Source of the DNA: Pseudoalteromonas shioyasakiensis
Lineage (GTDB): Bacteria > Pseudomonadota > Gammaproteobacteria > Enterobacterales > Alteromonadaceae
Direction of reading: 5' to 3'
Length of the DNA stretch: 64,000 nucleotides
Assembly (NCBI RefSeq): GCF_024518675.1
Contig: NZ_JANIGL010000002.1
Coordinates: 124,001-188,000, forward strand
The position numbers were made by a program, and so were the translations under genes. Shown in pieces: positions 1 to 9,073 of this stretch. The stretch's first letter is position 1. Each line of letters opens with the position of its first letter. The notes under the pieces were generated by a model. That model searched no databases and had not been told where the DNA came from. It saw nothing but the letters and a program-made list of their open reading frames with translations.

Positions 1-447
1 GAAGTATCAAACGCTGATACTAACGCTGAGTTTGAAGGTAAAACTCTAGGCGAAACACTGCTTGAGCCTACACGTATTTACGTTAAGCAGTTACTTGAAT
101 TGTTTAAGCAAGTAGATGTGCATGCCCTTTCTCACATCACCGGTGGTGGTTTTTGGGAAAATATCCCACGTGTATTACCTGAATCTGCAAAAGCAGTTGT
201 AAAAGGTGATAGCTGGCAATGGCCTGGTATCTTCAACTGGTTACAAGAAAACGGTAACATCACGACTCATGAAATGTACCGCACATTTAACTGTGGTGTA
301 GGTATGGTTTTAGTGGTTCCTGCCGACAAACTTGAGCAAAGCTTAAGCATCTTAAAAAATCTTGGCGAAAATGCGTGGCACCTTGGTGAAATCCAAGACG
401 CTAAAGCAGGCGAAGAACAAGTAGAAATCCTAGGCGGCCGTGATTAA
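1..447 (+). CDS. purM: Phosphoribosylformylglycinamidine cyclo-ligase (PurM), C-terminal part
   Basis: AIR synthetase, the fifth step of purine synthesis, closing the imidazole ring using ATP. The gene is cut by the left edge; the frame is open from base 1 and 148 codons remain. The visible part has the PurM C-terminal sequence, including [17 protein letters not shown] and the later [11 protein letters not shown]. The stop overlaps the purN start (TAATG), so the two genes are translationally coupled as in the classical purMN operon. Identity is clear from motif recognition and from the purN neighbour. Confidence 0.96.
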   Translation, partial: EVSNADTNAEFEGKTLGETLLEPTRIYVKQLLELFKQVDVHALSHITGGGFWENIPRVLPESAKAVVKGDSWQWPGIFNWLQENGNITTHEMYRTFNCGVGMVLVVPADKLEQSLSILKNLGENAWHLGEIQDAKAGEEQVEILGGRD

Positions 448-1094
448 TGGCCCCTGCTCGTCTAGTAGTCTTAATTTCAGGTAGTGGCTCTAATTTACAA
501 GCCATCATTGATGCCTGTAATAATGGCGAGATAAACGCAAACATAGCGGCTGTCATTAGTAATAAGGCAGACGCTTATGGCCTTGAGCGAGCAAAAAATG
601 CGGGCATTGCAACAGCAGTGCTCAGCCATAAAGATTTTGACTCGCGTGAAGCCTATGATGCAAAATTAATGAACGTTATTGACTCTTTTACACCAAATCT
701 AGTTGTATTAGCTGGTTTTATGCGTATTCTTACTCCTAGCTTAGTGCAAAAATTTAAAGGAAAAATGTTGAACATTCATCCTTCTTTGTTGCCTAAGTAT
801 CAGGGTCTGAATACCCACCAAAGAGCAATAGATGCAAAAGATGACGTTCATGGTGTAAGCGTGCACTTTGTCACTGAAGAATTAGACGGCGGTCCCGTTA
901 TTCTTCAAGCCAAAGTACCTGTGTTAGCAGATGACACTGCTGAAACATTAGCAAAGCGTGTGCATGCACAAGAACATATAATCTATCCTTTGGTGGTCAA
1001 ATGGTTCAGTGAACAACGACTTACGATGGAAGCAGATTATGCAGTTCTTGATGAAAACAAACTCCCAACACACGGCGCAGACTACCCACAATAA
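447..1094 (+). CDS. purN: Phosphoribosylglycinamide formyltransferase PurN
   Basis: Transfers a formyl group from 10-formyl-THF to GAR in purine synthesis. The protein has 215 residues, a normal length for PurN. The GSGSN phosphate-binding loop lies near residues 12-16. The catalytic set is present: Asn109 and His111 in NIHPSLLPKYQG, and Asp147 in ELDGGPV. The ATG overlaps the purM stop in TAATG. The 3' end overlaps the next reading frame by about 55 bases. No oddity was seen. Confidence 0.97.
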   Translation: MAPARLVVLISGSGSNLQAIIDACNNGEINANIAAVISNKADAYGLERAKNAGIATAVLSHKDFDSREAYDAKLMNVIDSFTPNLVVLAGFMRILTPSLVQKFKGKMLNIHPSLLPKYQGLNTHQRAIDAKDDVHGVSVHFVTEELDGGPVILQAKVPVLADDTAETLAKRVHAQEHIIYPLVVKWFSEQRLTMEADYAVLDENKLPTHGADYPQ

Positions 1095-1842
1095 AAAACT
1101 AAGTGCCCTACTACTGTGTGCGGGCACTTTACTTCCTACTAGCTTAATCGCCAGCGAGCTTACACAATTCGAAGCCAATTATGATATTTTGCGTAAAGGC
1201 GAAAATCATGGGCAAGGTGTAAGAACACTCAAAAAAATCTCAGATAATAGTTATCAAGTGAGTTACCACAGTGATATTGAATGGATGATCTTCTCTGATT
1301 CTCGCAAAGAAACGTCCAATTTCACTTTTAGTAACAATGAAGTATCTCCTGTGGATTACAGCATGATCCGCACCGGTACCGGTCCTGATAAAGAATATAC
1401 TTTATCGTTTAATAACGCAGAAAAGCTCGTCAATAGTAGTGAAAGTAAATACCCATTAAAATGTGAATGGAGCGAACACTTCCAAGACTCCATTTCATAT
1501 CAAGTACAAGTGCGCGAAGACTTAAAAATGGGTAAAACTGATTTGTCTTACCCGCTAGTCGATAAAAAAGGTAACTGTCGCGATTACAATTTTGAAGTAG
1601 TAGGCAAAGAAATGATCTCACTTCCTATTGGTAATATTGAAGCGATTAAAGTAAAGCGCCTTTACGATAACGATAAACGTCAAGCCCTTGCTTGGTTTGC
1701 GCCTGAAATGGACTACATGCTTGTTAGGATGTGGAAAGGCGAAAAAGGTGTAGAACAATTTGAAGTGCAAATGAAGTCATTCACCGTCACCAGCCCTGTT
1801 GCTGTTCCAGAAGCTGTAAAAAGCGAAATAGCCCCAGAGTAA
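1039..1842 (+). CDS. Exported DUF3108 domain protein
   Basis: A protein of about 267 residues with a DUF3108-type body (domain of unknown function, typically exported in proteobacteria). A hydrophobic segment at about residues 20-40 (LSALLLCAGTLLPTSLIAS) looks like a signal peptide after a long polar N-region. I chose ATG 1039 because GGAAG at 1028-1032 is spaced correctly; ATG 1051 is the alternative. The gene starts inside purN, so it is probably cotranscribed. The body ends in a Pro/Val/Ala-rich tail. Function is unknown. Confidence 0.75.
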   Translation: MQFLMKTNSQHTAQTTHNKKLSALLLCAGTLLPTSLIASELTQFEANYDILRKGENHGQGVRTLKKISDNSYQVSYHSDIEWMIFSDSRKETSNFTFSNNEVSPVDYSMIRTGTGPDKEYTLSFNNAEKLVNSSESKYPLKCEWSEHFQDSISYQVQVREDLKMGKTDLSYPLVDKKGNCRDYNFEVVGKEMISLPIGNIEAIKVKRLYDNDKRQALAWFAPEMDYMLVRMWKGEKGVEQFEVQMKSFTVTSPVAVPEAVKSEIAPE

Positions 1843-1864
1843 ATTTGTTTCTACGTAAGATGAA

Positions 1865-1902
1865 AGGCCCAAGTATGACAATCATAACTTGGGCTTTTTA
1901 TT
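1865..1902 (+). terminator. Intrinsic terminator after the purMN operon
   Basis: The arms CCCAAGT and ACTTGGG pair, extended by ATGA/TCAT with a one-base bulge, and are followed by CTTTTTATTTT. It lies just after the DUF3108 stop. Confidence 0.8.
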
Positions 1903-1932
1903 TTACGGTTTATAACTACTTCAAACTTGAAA

Positions 1933-1969
1933 CTGACGGCTGACGGCTGACGGCTGACGGCTGACGGCT
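1933..1969. repeat. Heptamer tandem repeat CTGACGG x5
   Basis: Five exact head-to-tail copies of CTGACGG, followed by a partial CT. The tract directly abuts the stop codon of the minus-strand amidotransferase gene, so copy-number changes would move the 3' end context of that gene. It resembles the CTGATAG tract at 8593-8648, which has the same 7-bp period and a CTGA core. Confidence 0.95.
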
Positions 1970-2732
1970 AAATTAACTCACCCATTTTAAATAACGCGAA
2001 TTCCCCCGGTTCCATTTTCTGCCAGCGTTCATCATTGGTCAACGGTCGAGTAGCAATCACAGTCACGACATCATTTGGCGTGGTTTCTTGTTGAAAATCC
2101 ACTACCATATCTGCATCAATTAGCGTTGCTTTACCAAACGGGGCACGACGGGTGATCCAGTGTAAGTTATTAGTACAATACGCTAACACATAGACCCCAT
2201 CGGTAAGCAGCATATTGAACACTCCCTTTTCTTTGAGCGTGTGTGAAAGTTTCGCGGCATAACGAAAAACTGATGCCATATTCGATGGGCGTTTTGGGTA
2301 TTTTTCGCGAATTTTATCGAGCAACCAACAAAAAGCCAGTTCGCTATCAGTGTTACCGACAGGGCGATAATACTCAGGTTTTAAATCATGATAATTTGAT
2401 AACTGACCATTATGCGCATAGGTAATTTCGCGCCCCCATAACTCGCGTGTAAATGGATGAGTATTTTCAAGACACACTCGACCCCGATTACCTTGGCGAA
2501 TATGGCTTATCACAGAGACACTTTTAATTGGGTATGCCTTAACTAACTTGGCAATTTCAGACTGGCAGCTAGGCTCAGGATCCTTAAAAGTACGACACCC
2601 TTTGCCTTCATAAAAGGTTATGCCCCAGCCATCTTTATGAGGGCCTGTGTTACCACCGCGCTCTAGCAAGCCGGAAAAACTAAAACAAATATCTGTCGGA
2701 ACATTCGCCGACATGCCAAGCAACTCACACAT
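1968..2732 (-). CDS. Class II glutamine amidotransferase, YafJ type
   Basis: A 254-residue single-domain Ntn-hydrolase of the GATase-2 family. The catalytic Cys2 directly follows the initiator Met (MCELLGM). Further family motifs are RGGNTGPHKDGWG, the SHIRQGNRG stretch and HNGQLSNY. It is expected to release ammonia from glutamine, but no synthase partner domain is attached and the acceptor is unknown. The gene is divergent from fadE, with about 225 bases between them. The TAG stop sits at the edge of a heptamer repeat tract. Confidence 0.88.
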   Translation of the reverse strand: MCELLGMSANVPTDICFSFSGLLERGGNTGPHKDGWGITFYEGKGCRTFKDPEPSCQSEIAKLVKAYPIKSVSVISHIRQGNRGRVCLENTHPFTRELWGREITYAHNGQLSNYHDLKPEYYRPVGNTDSELAFCWLLDKIREKYPKRPSNMASVFRYAAKLSHTLKEKGVFNMLLTDGVYVLAYCTNNLHWITRRAPFGKATLIDADMVVDFQQETTPNDVVTVIATRPLTNDERWQKMEPGEFALFKMGELI

Positions 2733-2927
2733 AAAATAAATTAACCTTTAAAACGCAATTTTCATAAATTAACAACAGGGATAGTGGCTAGCATTGTTAA
2801 ACATAAGCTAGATCAAGGCAAGCTTATGTTAGCTCTATACCCTATACTCTTTACAAACGGGTGACTAAACTCACGATAATCGTAATTAGCCACTTGATAA
2901 TTACCGATTCTAGCGCTACTCTAACGA

Positions 2928-2944
2928 AGGTGGTCTGACCTCTA
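2928..2944 (+). promoter_or_regulatory. FadR-like operator upstream of fadE
   Basis: The core TGGTCTGACC lies 16 bases before the fadE ATG. Against the enterobacterial FadR consensus AGCTGGTCCGACNTGTT as I remember it, 12 of 16 defined positions match. FadR represses fatty-acid degradation genes and is released by long-chain acyl-CoA. The placement between promoter and start fits repression. This is inferred from one site only. Confidence 0.55.
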
Positions 2945-2959
2945 TTAAGGATTAAGTAC

Positions 2960-5416
2960 ATGACACTCATATTTACACTTGGTTTAATCGTGCTGCTCAG
3001 CATCGCGAGTTACCACAGAGCGAGCTGGAACACTGCCCTTGGCGTTTCTATCGCAACCCTTGTTATTGGTACCTTTGCAGGTGCTTTTGGCGCAATTAGC
3101 TGGTTAATCTTTTTAATCATCGCTGTGCCACTTTCTGTTACTGGCATTCGCCAGCAATACATTATAAAACCAATCTTTGCTGCGTTTAAAAAAGTAACGC
3201 CGACCATGTCTGAAACTGAAAAATCAGCCATTGATGCAGGTACTACGTGGTGGGAAGCCGATTTATTTTGCGGTCGTCCAGATTGGGAAAAATTACATCA
3301 GTACCCAATGCCTAAGCTCACCATTGAAGAGCAAGCATTTATTGATGGGCCGGTTGAAACAGTATGTAGTATGCTAGATGATTGGGAAGCCACTCACGAG
3401 CTAACTGATTTACCACAAGATGTTTGGCAATATCTAAAAGATAATAAATTCTTTGCCATGATCATCAAAAAAGAATACGGCGGCCTGCAGTTTTCTGCCT
3501 TTGCACAATCGTGTGTATTACAAAAGCTAACTAGTAAATCTACCCTGCTTTCGTCAATTGTGGGGGTACCTAACTCATTAGGTCCAGGCGAGTTACTACA
3601 GCACTACGGTACGACAGATCAAAAAAATCATTACCTACCCCGTTTAGCGAGCGGTGAAGAAATTCCATGTTTTGCCCTAACTTCACCTGAGGCTGGCTCT
3701 GATGCCAGTGCTATTCCTGATTACGGCGTAGTATGTAAAGGTATGTGGGAAGGCGAAGAAGTTGTTGGTATTAGCTTAACCTGGAACAAGCGTTACATTA
3801 CCCTTGCACCTGTTGCCACCGTACTTGGCCTTGCGTTTAAAATGCAAGACCCTGATGGCCTTTTAGGTGATACTAAAGAGCTTGGTATTACCTGCGCCCT
3901 CATCCCTACGGATATGCCTGGTGTTGAAATTGGCCGTCGCCATTTCCCGCTTAATGTGCCGTTCCAAAATGGCCCAACTCGCGGTAAAGACATTTTCGTG
4001 CCACTTGATTACATTATTGGTGGCCCTGAAATGGCAGGTCAAGGCTGGCGTATGCTGGTTGAATGTTTATCTGTTGGTCGTGCCATTACCTTACCTTCAA
4101 ACTCTGTTGGCGGGATTAAAACCATCGCCCTGGCTAGTGGTTCATACAGCCGTATTCGTCGCCAGTTCCGTTTACCAATCGGTCAAATGGAAGGGGTTGA
4201 AGAGTCACTCGCTAAACTTGCAGGTTACGCTTACAGCTCAGATGCAGCGGTAAGTATGTCTACCGGTGCGGTCGATTTAGGTGAAAAGCCATCCGTTGTT
4301 TCAGCCATTATTAAATACCACCTGACTGAACAAATGCGTGATTCAACGATTCATGCAATGGATGTTCATGGTGGTAAAGGCATCATGCTTGGGCCAAATA
4401 ACTATTTAGGTCGTGGCTATCAAGGTGCGCCGATTGCCATTACTGTTGAAGGCGCAAATATCTTGACTCGTAATATGATTATTTACGGTCAAGGGGCTAT
4501 CCGTTGTCACCCATTTGTTTTAACTGAGTTAAACGCATGTTCAATTGAAGACCGTGAAGAAGCACTTGCGGTATTTGATAAAGCACTAATGGGCCACATC
4601 GGCTTTACTATTTCTAATTTAGTACGTACTAAGTGGTTAGCATTTACTGGCGCACGTTTTACTAGCACGCCTTATAAAGATGAAACAGCTGAGTTTTACC
4701 GTATTGCATCGCGCTTTAGTGCATCACTTGCGTTAATGTCAGATATTAGTATGGCTGTGTTTGGTGGCTCACTAAAACGCAAAGAACGTATTTCAGCTCG
4801 TTTAGGTGACTTACTAAGTTACTTGTATTTAGTGTCTGCTACGCTTAAACGCTATAACGACGAAGGCCGTAAAAAAGAAGATTTTGCACTTGTTCAATGG
4901 AGCTGCCAAGATCACCTTTACCACTGCCAACGTGCATTAGCAGATTTAATTAACAATATGCCATCGGCACCGCTACGTGCAGCACTTAAGCTTATGTTAT
5001 TCCCGTTTGGTCGCCCGGTTCGTAAACCAACTGACAAACTGGAGCATAAATTAGCGCAAATATTGCAAGCACCTAGCGAAACCCGTAACCGCTTAGCAAG
5101 TTATGTATATTTAACCAATGAGCCGCTTAACCTAGTGGGACGTCAAGAACAAACGCTTAAAGACGTGCTAGCCGTTGAGCCGCTATTTGACAAAGTATGC
5201 CGTGAAAAAGGCGTTAAACTGCCTTTCTTCCAACTTGATAAAGTAGCGCAAATGGGCCTTGATGCTGGTATTTTAACGCAAGCCGAAGCTGACAAGCTGG
5301 CCGAAGTTGAAAAAGCGCGTTTAGACACTATCAACGTTGACGACTTTGACCCTGCAGATTTATTAGCAGGTAAAGCCGCCCGTAAGAGTGCGGACAACAA
5401 GGCTGATGCGGCTTAA
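2960..5416 (+). CDS. fadE: Acyl-CoA dehydrogenase FadE
   Basis: FAD-dependent enzyme that catalyses the first oxidation step of beta-oxidation. At 818 residues it matches the large FadE form rather than the roughly 400-residue short dehydrogenases. Two hydrophobic segments fill residues 1-55, suggesting membrane attachment. The dehydrogenase core follows (FALTSPEAGSDASAIPD; HGGKGIMLGPNNYLGRGYQG), and the C-terminal half is the FadE-specific DUF1974-type region. A FadR-like operator precedes the start and a terminator follows the stop, so the gene is probably monocistronic. The Lys/Ala-rich C-terminus is unremarkable. Confidence 0.95.
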   Translation: MTLIFTLGLIVLLSIASYHRASWNTALGVSIATLVIGTFAGAFGAISWLIFLIIAVPLSVTGIRQQYIIKPIFAAFKKVTPTMSETEKSAIDAGTTWWEADLFCGRPDWEKLHQYPMPKLTIEEQAFIDGPVETVCSMLDDWEATHELTDLPQDVWQYLKDNKFFAMIIKKEYGGLQFSAFAQSCVLQKLTSKSTLLSSIVGVPNSLGPGELLQHYGTTDQKNHYLPRLASGEEIPCFALTSPEAGSDASAIPDYGVVCKGMWEGEEVVGISLTWNKRYITLAPVATVLGLAFKMQDPDGLLGDTKELGITCALIPTDMPGVEIGRRHFPLNVPFQNGPTRGKDIFVPLDYIIGGPEMAGQGWRMLVECLSVGRAITLPSNSVGGIKTIALASGSYSRIRRQFRLPIGQMEGVEESLAKLAGYAYSSDAAVSMSTGAVDLGEKPSVVSAIIKYHLTEQMRDSTIHAMDVHGGKGIMLGPNNYLGRGYQGAPIAITVEGANILTRNMIIYGQGAIRCHPFVLTELNACSIEDREEALAVFDKALMGHIGFTISNLVRTKWLAFTGARFTSTPYKDETAEFYRIASRFSASLALMSDISMAVFGGSLKRKERISARLGDLLSYLYLVSATLKRYNDEGRKKEDFALVQWSCQDHLYHCQRALADLINNMPSAPLRAALKLMLFPFGRPVRKPTDKLEHKLAQILQAPSETRNRLASYVYLTNEPLNLVGRQEQTLKDVLAVEPLFDKVCREKGVKLPFFQLDKVAQMGLDAGILTQAEADKLAEVEKARLDTINVDDFDPADLLAGKAARKSADNKADAA

Positions 5417-5466
5417 CTGATGAGCAGTTAATACACGGCCAGTAACAAACCTGTTATAACCATCCA

Positions 5467-5498
5467 AACCAGCGCATAATGTGCTGGTTTTTTTTTGC
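5467..5498 (+). terminator. Intrinsic terminator after fadE
   Basis: The arms AACCAGC and GCTGGTT enclose GCATAATGT and are followed by a run of eight to nine T. Confidence 0.85.
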
Positions 5499-5754
5499 GC
5501 TAAGAACTGTTGTATTAAACACCAAACAATACCAATTGCCAGCAGCAGGCTATTTGCTTGATTAAATAAAGCCCAAAAACCAAACGTTGTTTTACCTTGA
5601 CCACCTAGTGCTGTATATATATTTCAGTTACCAAAACGATACACGCTTTGTAACACTTTATTGCGTATCCGAGTTGCCAAAAGCTTGCGTTTAAAAAACG
5701 TTCGGTTAACACTTAATACACGATAAAATAACGATAATCCAAGGAGTGTGAATC
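5499..5754. other. Intergenic region before the S9 peptidase gene
   Basis: No gene is supported here. It holds AT-rich sequence and the presumed promoter of the downstream lipoprotein gene; AAGGAGTG at 5740-5747 is a good ribosome-binding site for ATG 5755. The reverse strand at about 5500-5615 reads as a short hydrophobic peptide without a start, possibly a gene remnant. Confidence 0.5.
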
Positions 5755-7698
5755 ATGAAAAAAGCCCTCAAACTTGCCTGCATCACCTGTGCAGTATCGC
5801 TTACATTAGCTGGTTGTAGTCAATCAACTACCTCCACCAGCAGCCCAGTAAAAGCAGAGCAAACACAGCAGGTAAAAAAATATAACGCTAAAACCTTTTT
5901 TGATACAACATCAATTATGGGCAGTAGCTTTTCAGCCTCCGGCGATAAAATTTTAGTCAGTAGTGATGAAAGCGGCATTTACAGCTTATATGAAGTCGAT
6001 GTTAAAACAGGCGATAAACAACGCTTGACCAACTTTGAAGACAGCACCTACCCTGTACGCTACTTCCCTAGTGACAACAGAGTGTTATTCACTAAAGACT
6101 CTGGCGGTAACGAACGTTACCATATTTATGTACGGGAGCTTGATGGTACTATCAAAGACTTAACCCCGGGCGATGAAACCAGAGCGAGCTTTGCAGGCTT
6201 CACCAAAGATGGCAGTCAGTTTTTTATTACCAGTAATCAGCGTGATGCCAAGTTTATGGACTTATACCGTGTTGATAGTAAAACGTATCAAGTCACCCCA
6301 GTATATCAAAACACCTTAGGTTTAGATGTCGGCGCCATTAGCCCAAATGGCCGCTATATAGCACTGTCTAAAAATAATACCAATAAAGATAGTGATACGT
6401 TTATTCTCGATACTTATAAAAAGTCCCTCAAGCCACAATTGATTTCAAAGCACGATACACCAGCTCAATATACGCCTGACACCTTCTCTGTTGATAGTAA
6501 CTATTTATATTACTCTACAGACGCTAAAGGTGAGTTTTCTCAAGTATGGCGTTATGAGTTAGCCACAGGCGAACATACACCTGCATTAAAAGATAATTGG
6601 GACGTCAGCTTCATTTATTTTTCTAAGTCGGGCCGCTATCAAGTCAGTGGTGTTAATGCTGATGCCAGTACAAAAGTAACCGTCAAAGATACAAAAACAG
6701 GTAAAGAAATTGCCATGCCTAAGCTACCGGCGGGTAATTTACGCAGCGTAAGCTTCTCCAGCGACGAGCAAACAATGGCGTTTTACTTAAACTCAGACAC
6801 CTCACCTAGCAATTTATTTGTTTGGCAAGTCGGCGATGCTCAAGCCAAGCAACTAACAAATACATTAAGTGAAGATATTGATCAAAACGACCTAGTAGAG
6901 AGTACCATCGTGCGCTTTAAAAGCTTTGATGGCTTAGAAATACCTGGTGTATTGTATAAACCAAAACAAGCCAGTAGCAGCAATAAAGTTCCTGCGCTTG
7001 TGTGGGTGCATGGTGGCCCTGGCGGGCAAAGCCGAACGGGTTATAGCGCAATGCAACAACACTTAGTGAACCACGGTTATGCTATTTTTGCCGTCAATAA
7101 CCGTGGTAGCTCCGGATATGGTAAAACATTTTTCCATCTAGATGACAAAAAGCATGGTACCGACGATCTACAAGATATTGTATACGGTAAAAAGCACTTA
7201 CAGAGCTTAGACTGGGTTGATGCAGATAAAATCGGCATTATGGGTGGCAGTTATGGCGGCTTTATGACTGCAGCAGCCCTTGCCTTTGAGCCAGAAGAGT
7301 TCAAAGTGGGTATTAATATATTTGGTGTTACCAACTGGGTAAGAACACTCAACTCTATTCCACCGTGGTGGGAAAGCTTTAAAAAAGCGCTGTACGATGA
7401 AATGGGCGACCCCGCCACTGATGGTGAACGTCACCGTGCTATTTCACCGCTGTTTCATGCTGGCAACATCACTAAGCCTTTAATGGTTATACAAGGCGCT
7501 AACGATCCGCGCGTATTACAAGTTGAAAGCGATGAGCTGGTCGCCGCGGTAAAAGCCAATGGCGTTCCCGTTGAATATGTATTATTTGACGACGAAGGTC
7601 ACGGTTTTACTAAAAAAGAAAACCGTATTAGTGCCTCAAACGCGTATCTCAACTTTTTAGATACTTACTTAAAAGAGTTATTTGGCCCACAAGGATAA
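5755..7698 (+). CDS. S9 family (prolyl oligopeptidase-like) peptidase, lipoprotein
   Basis: A 647-residue serine peptidase of the dipeptidyl/acyl-aminoacyl peptidase branch. Residues 1-20 form a lipoprotein signal with lipobox LAGC (Cys20), so it should be anchored in the envelope. Residues about 45-390 form a repeated beta-propeller (WD40-like TolB blades). The C-terminal alpha/beta hydrolase has the nucleophile Ser499 in GGSYGG, with Asp584 (GANDPRV) and His616 (DEGHGF) completing the triad. It probably trims peptides in the periplasm for nutrition. A strong AAGGAG site precedes the ATG. The gene stands alone between terminators. Confidence 0.92.
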   Translation: MKKALKLACITCAVSLTLAGCSQSTTSTSSPVKAEQTQQVKKYNAKTFFDTTSIMGSSFSASGDKILVSSDESGIYSLYEVDVKTGDKQRLTNFEDSTYPVRYFPSDNRVLFTKDSGGNERYHIYVRELDGTIKDLTPGDETRASFAGFTKDGSQFFITSNQRDAKFMDLYRVDSKTYQVTPVYQNTLGLDVGAISPNGRYIALSKNNTNKDSDTFILDTYKKSLKPQLISKHDTPAQYTPDTFSVDSNYLYYSTDAKGEFSQVWRYELATGEHTPALKDNWDVSFIYFSKSGRYQVSGVNADASTKVTVKDTKTGKEIAMPKLPAGNLRSVSFSSDEQTMAFYLNSDTSPSNLFVWQVGDAQAKQLTNTLSEDIDQNDLVESTIVRFKSFDGLEIPGVLYKPKQASSSNKVPALVWVHGGPGGQSRTGYSAMQQHLVNHGYAIFAVNNRGSSGYGKTFFHLDDKKHGTDDLQDIVYGKKHLQSLDWVDADKIGIMGGSYGGFMTAAALAFEPEEFKVGINIFGVTNWVRTLNSIPPWWESFKKALYDEMGDPATDGERHRAISPLFHAGNITKPLMVIQGANDPRVLQVESDELVAAVKANGVPVEYVLFDDEGHGFTKKENRISASNAYLNFLDTYLKELFGPQG

Positions 7699-7717
7699 TT
7701 GTAAGCCAATTTGAATT

Positions 7718-7752
7718 AAAGCCTGCTGCATTTCTTGTACGCAGGCTTTTTA
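7718..7752 (+). terminator. Intrinsic terminator between convergent genes
   Basis: The arms AAAGCCTGC and GCAGGCTTT enclose a 14-base loop and are followed by TTTATT. It lies between the S9 peptidase and the convergent XRE regulator. Confidence 0.85.
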
Positions 7753-7760
7753 TTACGTTT

Positions 7761-8477
7761 TTATTGTTTGGTCAATCTAGGCTCCAGTAAAGCGAGCGCC
7801 AAACCAAATACTACAGAAAAAATACCTAAAAACTCAAACCAACTATTGCCTGCATGTGGCATAGTCCGCGAAAGCTCATTTGCAGTATAAACACGTTTCC
7901 CTCCCTCGACTTCTTCAACAAATGATTCACCGACATATTCATCCATTAACTTAAAAATTGGTACCCTTCTGGCTAACATTTCCCGATTATTCTCATCTCT
8001 TTTCTCTCGATTCGACTCAATAATATAAATATTCCAATGAGTAAAAACATTCAGAGGTTCTTCTGTTTTGATCACACCTAGAGATTTGTATTCGTAAAAG
8101 CGTTCATTGAACACATAGTTTTCATGTCCGGCATAAAACAATGCACAACCAATAGATATTAAAAACATTGCGAGATAAATAACCTTACGCTGCGTGGCTG
8201 AGCTCTTTACTTCTTTACTTTTATACCACTGCTCGACATCGGGTATTTGCATCAGTCTAGCTTTATCGTGACTCGATACGAGTGGCTTCATAAACTCATC
8301 AATTGAAAGATCTAATGCTATCAATAAAGCTCTAAATATTTCATTAGAGGGAATTGATTTATCGTTTTCAAGCTTGGATAAATAACTCTGCTCTATACCC
8401 GCTTGCTGGGCAAATCCAGGTTGGCTCAATTTTTTATTATTTCTTAGCTGCTTTAATTGTAGACCTAATGTGCTCAT
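7761..8477 (-). CDS. Membrane-anchored XRE-type regulator
   Basis: A 238-residue protein with an N-terminal Cro/C1 helix-turn-helix (residues about 4-60, including LSQPGFAQQAGIEQSYLSKLE). A transmembrane segment follows near residues 94-113 and a second near 213-233. The roughly 100 residues between them are probably outside the membrane, giving a one-component architecture in which DNA binding and sensing lie in one polypeptide, as in ToxR/CadC but with an XRE domain. Target and signal are unknown. No operon partner is present; the minus-strand tRNA-Asp array lies upstream. Confidence 0.82.
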   Translation of the reverse strand: MSTLGLQLKQLRNNKKLSQPGFAQQAGIEQSYLSKLENDKSIPSNEIFRALLIALDLSIDEFMKPLVSSHDKARLMQIPDVEQWYKSKEVKSSATQRKVIYLAMFLISIGCALFYAGHENYVFNERFYEYKSLGVIKTEEPLNVFTHWNIYIIESNREKRDENNREMLARRVPIFKLMDEYVGESFVEEVEGGKRVYTANELSRTMPHAGNSWFEFLGIFSVVFGLALALLEPRLTKQ

Positions 8478-8592
8478 CTTAATGCTTCCTTTTTTAAAGT
8501 GAGGTTAGATTCTTGGTAATTCATGCAGATATATGAAGCTGAATAGTGAAGAATAATAAGGAATATTAGCAGGTTAGTATAAAAGAGTCGAT

Positions 8593-8648
8593 CTGATAGC
8601 TGATAGCTGATAGCTGATAGCTGATAGCTGATAGCTGATAGCTGATAG
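8593..8648. repeat. Heptamer tandem repeat CTGATAG x8
   Basis: Eight exact copies of CTGATAG in the intergenic space between the XRE regulator and the tRNA-Asp array. Period and core match the CTGACGG tract at 1933. Confidence 0.96.
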
Positions 8649-8714
8649 AAAAATATATTGGCTGTTATTAATTAGGAAAGTATTTTTTTAACTTGTTATT
8701 GAGGAAATAACAAG

Positions 8715-8791
8715 TGGCGGAGTGGACGGGACTCGAACCCGCGACCCCCGGCGTGACAGGCCGGTATTCTAACCAACTGAACTACCACTCC
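8715..8791 (-). tRNA. tRNA-Asp (GUC), copy 7 in transcription order
   Basis: A 77-base cloverleaf with 5' GGAGTGG pairing the 3' acceptor, anticodon GTC in CCTGTCACG, T-loop TTCGAGT and encoded CCA. It is the last gene of a seven-copy array read on the minus strand. Confidence 0.98.
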
Positions 8792-8845
8792 GCAGTGGTA
8801 TGTGCATGGGGTAATGCACTTACTAATTTTAATATTGATATCAAG

Positions 8846-8922
8846 TGGCGGAGTGGACGGGACTCGAACCCGCGACCCCCGGCGTGACAGGCCGGTATTC
8901 TAACCAACTGAACTACCACTCC
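8846..8922 (-). tRNA. tRNA-Asp (GUC), copy 6
   Basis: Same 77-base sequence as the neighbouring copies, anticodon GTC, encoded CCA. Confidence 0.98.
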
Positions 8923-8959
8923 GCAGAGATATCATTATGCTTGTTATTACTTAATTTGC

Positions 8960-9036
8960 TGGCGGAGTGGACGGGACTCGAACCCGCGACCCCCGGCGTG
9001 ACAGGCCGGTATTCTAACCAACTGAACTACCACTCC
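8960..9036 (-). tRNA. tRNA-Asp (GUC), copy 5
   Basis: Identical 77-base tRNA-Asp gene with anticodon GTC and encoded CCA. The spacers between copies differ in sequence, although the genes do not. Confidence 0.98.
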
Positions 9037-9073
9037 AGCATACAAATTTTGTAATATAACAGTGTTTAAATAG

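Noticed and set aside
5500..5615. Hydrophobic peptide reading on the minus strand after fadE
   Set aside because: No start codon and an upstream in-frame stop; at most a remnant.
8691..8713. CTTGTTATT/AATAACAAG hairpin after the last tRNA-Asp as a terminator
   Set aside because: On the transcribed minus strand the stem is followed by TTAAAAAAATA rather than a U-run; it may be a processing or stabilising hairpin.
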